Of a DNA stretch of 64,000 nucleotides, positions 36,083-46,415 are shown one piece after another. Source of the DNA: Benincasa hispida (lineage: Eukaryota > Streptophyta > Magnoliopsida > Cucurbitales > Cucurbitaceae); contig NC_052357.1 in assembly GCF_009727055.1 (NCBI RefSeq), forward strand, positions 5,283,065 to 5,347,064. Reading direction: 5' to 3'. The notes under the pieces are model-generated. The model was not told the origin of the DNA, did not search any database, and was given only the letters and a program-made list of their open reading frames with translations. A program made the translations under genes and the position numbers. Position 1 is the first letter of the stretch. Every line of letters starts with the position of its first letter.

Positions 36083-36570
36083 TGCTCCTGAACTTTGGGA
36101 TTATGTCAATTTAAACTTTAAACAAATAATTGTATCAATTTAAACCCAAAATTTTGAGTTGGATCAATTTAAACACCAAACTAATAATTGTGTCGATTTA
36201 AACCATGAACTTTTATAAGTGTATAAATTTAAACATGATTTTCATAATTGTATCAATTTAAATCTCCTGTTATGTTTTATTTGGATGAATTCATGAATGT
36301 TCAGAATATTAATTAATATATTTATGAAAGTTCATGGTTTAAATCGATACATTTATGAAAGCTCAAAGTTTAAATTAATATAATTATTAGTTTGGGGTTT
36401 AAATTAATACAATTTGTAAAATTCAGCATTTAAATCGATGCAACCTCCAAAGTTTAGAGTTTTAAATCGATGCAACCCCAAAATTTAAGGTTTAAATTGA
36501 TACTATTACTAGTCTAGGATTTAAATTGATACAACCCAAAATTTAGGAGTATAAATTAATATTTTTCTTT
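36083..36570. repeat. Foldback element made of TTTAAATYGATACAA units
   Basis: The left half repeats TAATTGTATCAATTTAAAC-like units about every 36 bases. The right half carries the reverse complement (GTTTAAATTGATACAA-like) about every 36 bases. About 50 unrelated bases lie between them. It is a long hairpin with repetitive arms and no coding. Confidence 0.6.
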
Positions 36571-37550
36571 TTATGATATTATGTTGTATTATTCATATAA
36601 CATATGCTCAAGACTCTTGAGAATCAAGTCTTCAAGGTCTTTTGCCAATCGAACATAACTTAGATAGTTGAGACATATCTTAAAAAATGTGTTGTTAAGC
36701 TACGTCTTGTAATGTTCTTATCTATACATTAAATATTGTATACATTAGTTTATAAATAATTTAATTGAGTCCAACTACAACGATCATTAGTGTTGATTGA
36801 CAATCGATCATATTCCATTAGAGAATTTTAGATTTGGATGGATTACACTCCATTTTATTTGGATGAGCTAGTTAGTTCGGGCTTAAACAATATTATCTTA
36901 GCACATCATTCAAAAGCAAAAGCTCAATCTTTTCCACGTGCTTATGAGTTTCAAATATCACAAGAAGCATCAAAAGAGGCAAAGGGCAATAACGACACAA
37001 TGTGCTCAACTAAACTCCTCCCCATGAAGACAAAGGGCTCATTAATTAATATATGTTAAATTAGGTTAAAGATTAGTTAAAACAAAGTTGATGGTGAGAT
37101 TTGGGTAATCAGAATCTATATCTTTGTGGAATATAACGGCAATGGGGCTTAGCTGGTCGATACAGACCGCAGACAAACTCAATCTTCATCCGATAATCTT
37201 GCTTCACTTCACTTACGTGCTTACATTTTTTAAATAATATTAGCAATTCAATTAAAATCACATTTTTATTCTTTCAACTTTTCACTGTGTTTCATTTTCG
37301 ACATCAAACTTTTAAAATATATAGTGTATTTACTCTAGAAATTTTTTAATATATATGAATTTATTTAGATAATTGAACTTAAAAAAAAAAAAAAAAAAAA
37401 GTTTAGATGGGCCAAAATAGTATAAAATATGTACTATGTTGATACCAAATTTTGATCAAGGTCATTACACCTGGCCTCCACGTGATAATAATCGTGAATT
37501 TGTTATTTAGGAAAGAGAGAACCTTCAAAACAAAGCAAAAGGGCTTCGAT
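36571..37550. other. AT-rich spacer
   Basis: No gene is recognised. A 73-codon plus-strand frame (36838-37059) has no known domain and no flanking splice or start context that I would trust. Confidence 0.45.
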
Positions 37551-37785
37551 CACTACCAGAAAAATCATTTTTAGTGACAATTCTTTAATGACGTAGCCAA
37601 AATTTGTTGCAAAATGCTAATTTATAACGACACGTCAGAAAACATGTTACAAAAAACTATGATTAGCGGTGAAGTCTAAATCGATGTCACTAAAAGTTTC
37701 TATGACATATTAAACCGCGTCACCGAAAGTTTATAGTTTTTAACAACATATTACTGCATCACTAAAAGATTTGTATTTTTTTTGT
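37551..37785 (+). mobile_element. Left end of a CACTA-like DNA transposon
   Basis: CACTACCAGAAAAATC at 37551 matches the plant CACTA terminus (CACTACAAGAAAAA) with one mismatch in the core. Subterminal words follow (TTTTTAGTGACAATTC, AACGACACGTCAG, GTCACTAAAAGTTTCT, GCGTCACCGAAAG), typical of these transposon ends. No transposase is seen; the body is cut at about 38070. Confidence 0.65.
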
Positions 37786-38070
37786 AAAAAAAAGAATGAA
37801 ATATAATTTAAAAAGTAAAAACGTCTATATTTTCCTTTTTCCCTCATTCATCTTTAGTTTTTTTTCATTTTCCTCTTTTTCTCTCATTCCCTCCATCTTC
37901 ATCAGTGACGTAGCCTTTCTGTTTTACTATTTTTCATCTCTATTTTTGGGATTGAACTTACTATTACTAATGGAAAAATTGTTGCACTTTTTCTAAATTG
38001 AACATATTTGGGACAACTTTAAAATATTTAGTTAAGGTTCTATAGGTCTTAACATGCTTTGTACTGTTTC

Positions 38071-38565
38071 TGTAATAACATAAAATTTGGGGTAATTTTT
38101 AATTTAATTATCTTAAATATTTAGGTTTCATTTTAAGTTTTGAGGCAAAAATTGAATTATTTAGGTTAAGATAATTCAATTTAAATTTGATTGGTGGGAA
38201 TTTATTTCAATTTAGAGAAGATTTGAAATTTTGGATATATTTGAGGTGGATTAATCGATTTGAAGATAATTCAATTTAATTTGTTGGAAATGAAGGATTT
38301 GGAATTTTAAATTTAATTTAAGGAGAATTTTGTTTTATTTCAAAATTTAATTTAATTTAGGAAATTGAATTAGAATTAGAAGACTTAGAAATTGTTTATA
38401 ATTTGGCAAAGAAATAAATTTTAATTTTTATAGATAATTGGTTTAAATTTGTTGGCAAAAGGGATTGAGATTTAAAATTCAAGAAGATTTTGGTATATGG
38501 GATTGGAGAGGGAAAAGGAAAGAATTTTGAAAATTATATATGTGTTTATATATTTTCTTTTAGGG
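38071..38565 (+). mobile_element. LTR-start fragment fused to gypsy F pol
   Basis: Begins TGTAATAACATAAAATTTGGGG. It has the AATTTAATT-rich style of the start of LTR E, so it looks like the first half-kilobase of a related gypsy LTR. It stops at about 38565, where in-frame RT sequence begins, so the rest of an LTR, leader, gag and protease are missing. It is not similar to the start of the 3' LTR of F at 43149, which argues that it is not the own 5' LTR of F. Confidence 0.45.
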
Positions 38566-38860
38566 TTATCCCAGGCACCATATAGGATGGCCCCAACAAA
38601 ACTGGGGGAGTTAAAAGTTCAGTTACAGGAACTTGTGAATAAAGAGTACATTAGACCCAGTGTGTCGCCTTGGGGAGTGGTAGTCTTCTTTGTCAAGAAA
38701 TACGGTACTCTCAGATTATGTATAGACTATAGACAGTTGAATAAGGTGACCATTAAGAATAAGTACCCATTGCCTCCTATAGATGATCTCTCTGATCAGT
38801 TAAAGGGAGCCACAGTGTTCTCTAAGATAGATTTGAGATTAGGTTATCACCAGTTGAAGG
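38566..38860 (+). pseudogene. pol: Gypsy F reverse transcriptase, first part
   Basis: Starts at SQAPYRMAP and continues through [41 protein letters not shown] (written here only as a guide to blocks [19 protein letters not shown]) to [15 protein letters not shown]. These are RT blocks 1-3 of Ty3/gypsy chromoviruses. The frame is cut at 38860 by a solo LTR and resumes at 40632. Confidence 0.88.
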
Positions 38861-40631
38861 TGAAAGAGTAAAACAACATGCAGTGGAAGTATCAATGATC
38901 CATAAGCTTTCTAATTCCTTAATTTTAGCAAAAACTAAAGCATGCTCTTCTCAAAAAGTGGGTTTTATGAACATACCTTTGATGAACTCTCCAAGAAAAC
39001 GCTTGTTCAGCTGTTGTCTTCACTTGTTATCAATGTGAACCACCTCAAAGTCTTCTCTACTATGCTCTTGGAGCTTTAGGCAGAGTTGTGGGACTCAAGA
39101 ACAGCTTGAACATGTGAAGAAATTAGAGAAACTCACAACAGCTTGACTGAAGAAGACAACTTCTTCTTCAGAAAAATTTCTCTCGAAATTCTGTATTATT
39201 CTTCTCTCCAACAACTCCAGTCTTCTTTATATATATTTGATGAACATGCAAAGAGATGGAATGCATGGCTTGCAGCTCATGTTTGGAGAATCAAAGTAGA
39301 GAAGATAATGTTTTTTCTGTAGCATAAGATGATGATAATGGAAAAAACCCATTTTCCATTTTTGTGCAACATGCAAACGATTTTCCATTCTTTTTAAAAC
39401 AAAAAAAAAAATTAATTCAAAATTTGATTTTCTTAAATTAATTTCATAAATTAATTTTAAAAAATAATTAATTTAATATCAAATATTAAATTAATTTTTG
39501 CACAATAATCATCTTTATATATTTAAATCATATTTAAATATTTATTCTCTTGCTCCGTTAATTTGAACGTTTCAAAATAATCTCTCAAGTTACCCTAAAG
39601 ATTATCCATTTACGAGCTATAGGGGGACCTCGCGGACCTACAGATCATGGGCTCCAATGATTCGAGATTAATTGGCTAAACTCATTAGTCTGATCTAACC
39701 CCATTCGTTAACTAATGGGATACTTCACTATAGCCCATAATTGAACTTCCCTCACTGTAAATATATTATATCCACTTAATAACCATAATCAGTAAGTCAA
39801 TCATTCAGAGTTTGTTCGTAATCACAGCTAGGTCAAAAATACCGTTTTACCCCTGTGACTACATCTTATTCTTAAGTTCTTACTGATCCTCTAATAAACA
39901 ATTCTGATTCATAATCTCTATGAATTAAATCTTTTCTCCATCATGAGAAGGCAGGGCCCCGATTGTTCAAGACCTGGAGTCAGTACTTAAGAGAACAACC
40001 TATCTGCTAACCCTAAATAGTGAAGGAGTGAATTTCATCTTGCAAGGCTATGTCCCCAGCTATTCATCCGGTCTTATCCTCAAAATGGTAAGTTTATTGA
40101 GCAGTGCTGTTGGACTACTCTCACCGTTTGCAGATCAAAGGATAATCCCGAATAAACAGGAGTTCATAGCTAGCTCAGGATTAAGATCGAGTTAACCTAG
40201 GTTATATAATAAATGAAATAGTCAGTTTTAACAGTAAACAGTCGTTATAAAGAAAAGTGACTATTTTCGTAGTCCAGTCTATATGCAAACTCATTACGTA
40301 GGATGCCCCCACTCTCATGTCTCAACATGAACGATTTGTGGATCACATCGTTTATAGTACCTTACAACTTCTTGTAACAAATACAGAGTGGGTCGCATCC
40401 AATAGTGTTACCAGGATGAGATACCCAATTTCATCCATATACTTATTAGACCATTTAGGCTATATCCTGTCAACTTGATTCTGTTTATGTCACTACATAA
40501 AATTACAGCATTCAGACTATAGCCAAGGATGCGTTTATTGGATTTTCATTAAGATGTAAAATCAACATGTCGTTGTTATTGATAAAATAGAATGTTTAAC
40601 ACGAACTGCGAGTTCTAGGACATTCCCAACA
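38861..40631 (-). mobile_element. Solo copia LTR inserted in gypsy F RT
   Basis: A 1771-base LTR with minus-strand ends TGTTGGGAATG... and ...ACTCTTTCA, flanked by perfect 5-base duplications GAAGG (38856-38860 and 40632-40636). It matches the start of LTR B (GTCCTARAACTCGCAGTT, then TATTATCAATAACNAC). The internal region is gone, so it arose by LTR-LTR recombination after insertion. Confidence 0.93.
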
Positions 40632-41260
40632 GAAGGTGAAAGAAACAAATGTTCCAAAGACTGCTTTCAGAACTAGGTATGGACATCATGAGTTCCTAGT
40701 AATGTCGTTTGGATTGACGAATGCTCCTACGATATTTATGGACTTGATGAATAGGATATTTGATCTTTATCTGGATTAGTTTATGATAGTTTTCATAGAC
40801 GATATACTAGTATATTCTAGTAGTGCAGAAAAACACAAGGAAGATCTGAGGATGGTGTTGCAAATGCTAAGAGAAAATAAGTTATATGCAAAGTTTAGTA
40901 AGTGTGATTTTTGGTTAAACCAAGTCGTATTCCTTGGGCATACAGTTTCAGCTGACGAAGTTAGCGTAGATTCCCAAAAGATAGAAGCAATAGTCAACTG
41001 GGAACGACCCATGACTGTAATAGAGGTACGCAGTTTTTTGGGTTTAGCAGGTTATTACAAGAGATTCGTGGAGGGCTTTTCTAAAATAGCTCTACCATTG
41101 ACAAACCTGACCAGAAAAGATGCGAAGTTTGAATGGTCGCCAGAATGCGAGCACAGTTTTCAAGAGTTGAAACAGAGGTTAGTGTCAACACCAGTGTTAA
41201 CTTTACCTACACTAGGTAAAGAGTTTGAGGTTTATTGTGATGGCAGAAAGGAAAGGTAGT
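40632..41260 (+). pseudogene. pol: Gypsy F reverse transcriptase, second part
   Basis: Continues the RT directly: [22 protein letters not shown], a stop at about 40779 in LDQFM context, the active site [10 protein letters not shown] at 40789-40820, and the thumb region [18 protein letters not shown]. The chain is cut short at about 41250, where the RNase H start (normally a DAS/G motif) is replaced by CDGRKER, so a small deletion and frameshift is present. Confidence 0.9.
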
Positions 41261-41695
41261 AGCCTATGCTTTTCGTCAGTTAAAGAAGCATGAATGTAAC
41301 TACCCTACGCATGATTTAGAGTTAGCAGCAGTTGTGTTGGCTCTAAAGTTGTGGAGACATTACCTGTTTGGTGAACGTTGTCATATATTCACTGATCATA
41401 AAAGTCTGAAGTATATCTTTAATCATAAAGAGCTAAACTTGAGACAGAGAAGATGGATTGAGTTGATCAAAGATTATAACTGTACAATTGATTACCACCC
41501 AGGTAAAGCGAATGTGGTGGCTGATGCTCTAAGTCGAAAGACCAGATCAGCCAGAGCTGTTATCTGTTCAGTGAAAGGTGTACTGATACATGAGTTGTAT
41601 AATACTAAGGCAACATTATCAATTGGTCAAACAGAAGGTTTACTAGCTTCATTTCAAGTACGTCCTACTCTCGTAAAAGATATTCTACGTGAATA
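41261..41695 (+). pseudogene. pol: Gypsy F RNase H
   Basis: Reads [41 protein letters not shown] RNase H (key blocks [38 protein letters not shown]). It follows RT in the standard gypsy order. There is a frame shift from the RT and a stop at 41694. Confidence 0.88.
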
Positions 41696-43095
41696 GTTAA
41701 AATATTCCGATCTTCAGAAGTTAGCTGAAGAAGTAGGTAAAGGTTTGAGAACGAACTACCAGTTAAGAGCAGATAAAGTGCTATTAAAAGAAGGTAGGGT
41801 ATGTGTACCTAATAACTTAGCACTTAAATAGGCTATTCTGGAAGAGGCACATAGTTCGGCTTATGCTATACATCCAGGCAGTACGAAGATGTACAGAACA
41901 TTAAAGAGATCGTACTGGTGGCCTGGTATGAAAAGAGAAATAGCAGAGTATGTTGACAGATGTTTAGTATGTCAACAAGTTAAGCCTGAATGACAGAGGC
42001 CAGCAGGATTGCTTAATCCACTCCCAGTACCAGAATGGAAATGGGAGCATGTTACAATGGATTTCCTGTTAGGTTTACCTAGGACACCAGCGAGCTATGA
42101 TGGTATATGGGTAATTGTGGATAGATTGACAAAGACAACTAAGTTTTTACCTGTTAAAGTTACTTTTAGCCTAGACTAATTATTTAAGATGTATGTTGAT
42201 CGAATTGTGATTCAGTTTGGGGCTCCAGTTTCGATTGTATCAGATCGGGATTCCAAGTTTACATTAAAGTTTTGGTCTAGCTTACAGAAAGCTATGGGCA
42301 CCAAGTTATATTTCAGTACAGCTTTTCATCCACAGACGGATGGCCAGTCTAAACATATGATTTAGACACTAGAGGACATGCTGAGAGCATGTGTATTGCA
42401 GTACAAGAGCAGTTGAGATACGCATCTGTTGTTGATTGAATTTGCGTATAATAACAGTTACTATTCGAGTATCGGAATGGCACTGTATGAGGCACTATAC
42501 GGAAGACCATGTAGAACTCCGATATGTTGGAATGAGGTCGGTGAAAGAAAATTACTAGGCCCAGAACTTGTTCAGCAGACATCAGACAGTGTTAAGATTA
42601 TAAGAGAAAATCTTAAGACAACTCGAGACAGGCAAAAGAGTTATGCCGATAAGCGGAGAAGAGAATTGGAATTTGAAGTTGGTGATAAAGTACTTCTTAA
42701 GTTGTCTCCGTGGAAAGAAATACTCAGGTTTGGTGGGAAAGGGAAGTTAAGCCCGAGGTATATTGGACCTTACGAGATAATAGAAAGAGTTAGCCCAATG
42801 GCGTATAGGTTGGATTTACCTTCAAAGTTATCTCGTATTCATGATGTGTTTCATGTGGCAATGCTAAGAAAGTATGTGCCAGATCCTACCCATGTGTTAC
42901 CTGAGCAACCAGTGTAGTTGAAAGAGAATTTGTCTTACGAAGAAGAACCAGTGGAGATTCTTGACAGAAAAGAACAAGTCTTAAGGAATAAGACAAGACC
43001 ATTGGTAAAGGTACTATGGTGAAACTATAGCACTGAAGAAGCAACATGGGAAGCTGAAGAGCAAATAAGAAACAAGTATCTACAGTTGTTTAATT
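41696..43095 (+). pseudogene. pol: Gypsy F integrase with chromodomain-like tail
   Basis: The zinc-binding start carries HPGSTKMYRTLKRSYWWPGM and CLVCQQVK; the core has TMDFLLGLPR (first Asp) and SDRDSKFT (second Asp). The region that should hold the catalytic Glu reads QSKHM instead of QSER, followed by a stop, so the third catalytic residue is lost. The frame 42429-42917 gives the GPX/GKLSPRYIGPYEI module. 42918-43095 resembles the chromodomain tail of Del/Tekay chromoviruses (EPVEILDR..LRNKTRPLVKVLW, EEATWE). Stops occur at about 41830, 41992, 42178, 42363, 42916 and 43021. Confidence 0.88.
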
Positions 43096-44117
43096 GACGG
43101 ACTTGTACCAAAATTTCGAGGACGAAATTTTCATAAGGGGGAGGTAAATGTAAACCCTGAAACCTAATTTCTCTACTTGAGTATGTTCCCTACTGAGACC
43201 AGTGTGGTGAGTAGGTTGATGTGGAAATTAATGTGTAATTGTAGAGAAAAGGGTGAAAAATTAGAAGAAAAGTGTGAATTTGAAAGCTTGACAATTAGGT
43301 AAAGCTTGGAAAAATTGGCTAAATGTAACCCATGCGTTGGAAGCTAGAAAATTGGCTAAGTGTTGTTCCATGTGTTGGCCTTGCTCATTTTAGACGGTGA
43401 AGGAAGCCAAAGTGTGGCCAAGAGAAATGCATGCGGTAGCCGATGTCTTGAGGGATTAGCAAAACGTGTGGCAGCCTCAAGTTGGATGGACATGGGCGTT
43501 GGGCGTTGGAGGTATGCGTGTGGGACGATCGTGTAGTAATGAACGGGCGCTGGATGATCGTGTAGCAAATGAGCAGCACTACACGATTGGGTATGCGATC
43601 GTCTAGTAAGTGAGCGGCACTAAACGATGAGGTAGGCGATGGTGTAGGAGGGTGCCAGGCGATCGTATATAGTGTTAAACGATGGGGCGTGGAACTACAT
43701 GATCGGCATCAGCGTTAGACGATGACGCTAGGCGATGGCGCTACGCGATGGCCGTGTGCGTAGATGATGGGCGTCAGCGCTACACAATGAGCAAGAGCTG
43801 GCGGTAGATTGTGTGCTATGCGATAGGCGCAGACGCTATGCGATGGTGCTATGCGATAGCAGTACTAGATGATGAGCTAGGCGATGAGACAAGCCATGGT
43901 GGACGCATGGTGAAACGTCTTGCGTTGCTAAGGCTTACGGTACATAAGGTTGTTATGCGTTGGTAATGTGCTATGGCCGAGGACATCTGAGGGCATTGTG
44001 GGCGCATAGGACAAGGCTAATACTATGCATTGGCATTGAAAGCATGGTGTGAACTATGCAAACTGCTATATGCGTGAGACATCCGAGGGCATAGGTCGCA
44101 TAGGACAAGCTAACAGT

Positions 44118-45820
44118 TGATAACGGGCATAAATGCACGTTATTACAAATGCTAAGTTATTAAACAATGCAGGTTTGGCGTTGATAAAATATATAAGATT
44201 GCGTCCAAAAGCATTAAGTTTGCAACATTGCGGCCACATGTGTCCATCGCATAAAAATAGTAGTTAACTTTAGTATTTTTATGCAGAAATATGCGTTGAC
44301 GCAAGGCGAAAAGCGCGATCACAAGAAATCAACGGATGAGCGCAGCGTTACCACAAGTTGTGCAGTGATTTGTGCTCGCAACATTTGCTCAAGAAGGATT
44401 GTCGCATAGAGCCAGCGCAACTTGGTGGGCACATCTGGGTGAAAAGCATAATTAATCACGATGAGACAGAAAGTTGATGACAGTCGAGTCCGAATTAAGT
44501 TGACAAGTCCGCTAACGGTATAACTGTAACAGTACAACTTAGCTTTTCGGTGACAAAATATTCGGTCGCGATGCAGTCAGAGAATTAAAGCCATCCCATC
44601 TGTGCAATCATAAGAGAAGAAGCTGCCTTTCAACCCGAAGCTCTAATAAATACCAAGACAACCTCTCAGCAAAGGAGTGGGGGGAGTTCAATAGTTAGAC
44701 AATATTTCTCCATAGTTAGGAATTGCATTGTTCTTAGTTTTTCTTTTATTTTAAGGCGGAAGCGAGAGAAAGCGAGATTGTGCCGATAAGTCGTTCCAGT
44801 GAACATGGAGAGTGCCGGAAGCTTCAAGATCAGAGAGAGTGCCAACTCCTGTAGAAGCAGGAATATCTTTTGAACAGAATAGAGTTGACGGTGTAAAAGT
44901 CTTGGGAAGCAAGAGATTGCTATCAGGCTCTCTAACCTTATCTTCCATTGTCATTTTGTACTTAAACTCATCTATAGAAATGAAATTTACTTCTTTATAT
45001 CTGTTCACTCTCTGTTTATTACGTATGTGTAGCTAAATCTGTCGAATGGGTTGAGAAGCACTTAGCTAGCATAACTAGGGATCTTCACTCTTTGTGATTA
45101 TCTTGTATTATGTATGCTTCATTCGTCCATTAGGGATACTCAGAAGGGTAGTCTAAGGACAAGATCTAAGCTTGGAAAAGTCAGGTTAGAATCTAGGCTC
45201 GGGAGAGTCAAATTAGAACGCATAATTAAGAGATAAGATCTTAGGAATAAGCACTGTTCGCTATTAACGCATCGCATTCATCCTAGAGATAGGATATGAT
45301 TGTGTGCAGTCACCTTGTCTTTGTGTGCATCTCACATCATCACATAGGAAAAGAACAGAGACTTAGGAATAAGCTCTATGGACATTGTTGCATTCAACAC
45401 ATGTGTCCTAGAACTAGGAGCACCGCATTTGTATTGGAAAATGATTTTATGTCGCATGAGTGTAGCATGATTGCATAGTTTGACGCATTCCCGGGATATG
45501 CTAGCGAAAGACCTTCTCAACCCGTTCTCCGCATACTTAGTGTATCTACCGCATAATCGAACTTTTCTCAAATCCTCCGCATTCGTTTATTTTATTACCG
45601 CAAACAACAACCCAAAACAACTATTTGATTTCTTGGTTACCGCAAAGTTTTCTTGAAATTACCACTGCATACCGTTTTCCCTAGTCCCTGAGTTCGCCCC
45701 TGGACTTACAAGGAAACTCAGTGGGGTCTATACTTGGATTCCACTGAGAAAACTTGTTGCTCAACACAATTCCATCACTGCATTTCATTCCATAATTTCA
45801 TCTCATAAAATAACACATCA
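44118..45820 (+). mobile_element. Nested solo LTR (Tat/Athila-like)
   Basis: Starts TGATAACGGGCATAAATG and ends ACACATCA, 1703 bases. It is flanked by ACAGT (44113-44117) and ATAGT (45821-45825), a 5-base duplication with one mismatch. CCCTGAGTTCGCCCCTGGACTT near 45686 is in the style of Tat/Athila LTR ends. GCATAGGACAAG-type flank text before it and GCATAGGCCAAAG after it belong to LTR F. No coding; the small frames inside are not genes. Confidence 0.65.
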
Positions 45821-46260
45821 ATAGTATGCGTTGGAAGAGTGCTAGACATAATCGTAGTTGAGCGCATAGGCCAAAGATAAGCCATGCGGGAGAGGAAGGT
45901 ATGCGGCCAAGGATGCGATGCCTTGAGTTTTTACTCAAGTGATGCGTTGATGAGAAAGCCACGAGTTGATGATGACTAACCGAGAAAAGGACATGCACAA
46001 CCAAGCAATAAGGTCAGGATGAGCCTTGCGAGCATCTAGCATATGTGACCAAGTTGCGTCAATCGGATGCAGAAGGTAAGGTTGCTTTAATTTGAAATGG
46101 CACAATCGAGGTTTGTAGGTCGCATATGGGGAAAGATGCAAGGCAACAATGACTTGAAGGGTGTTATGTTGAGATTTAAAAAGACACCTCAGGGCGCAAA
46201 GATGGGATGGATGCATGCACCAAGGGGTGGTATCCAAACATAGGTATGTTGCGACAATTA

Positions 46261-46415
46261 GATGGACGCATATGAGGTTGGATTGACGCATTTGTGGTTA
46301 GATGGACGCATTTGTGGTTGGATGGATGCATTTGTGGTTAGATGGACACATTTGTGGTTGGATGGATGCATTTTTGGTTAGATGGACGCATTTGTGATTG
46401 GATGGATGCATTTGC
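46261..46415 (+). repeat. 20-base tandem repeat with 40-base alternation
   Basis: About eight copies of GATGGACGCATTTGTGGTTA in perfect 20-base register. Units alternate between forms ending GGTTA and GGTTG, and from the third unit on between GACGCA/GACACA and GATGCA, giving a 40-base higher-order unit. It lies inside LTR F. Confidence 0.9.

Noticed and set aside
46261..46415. CRISPR array
   Set aside because: The repeats are contiguous 20-mers without unique spacers, inside a plant retrotransposon LTR.
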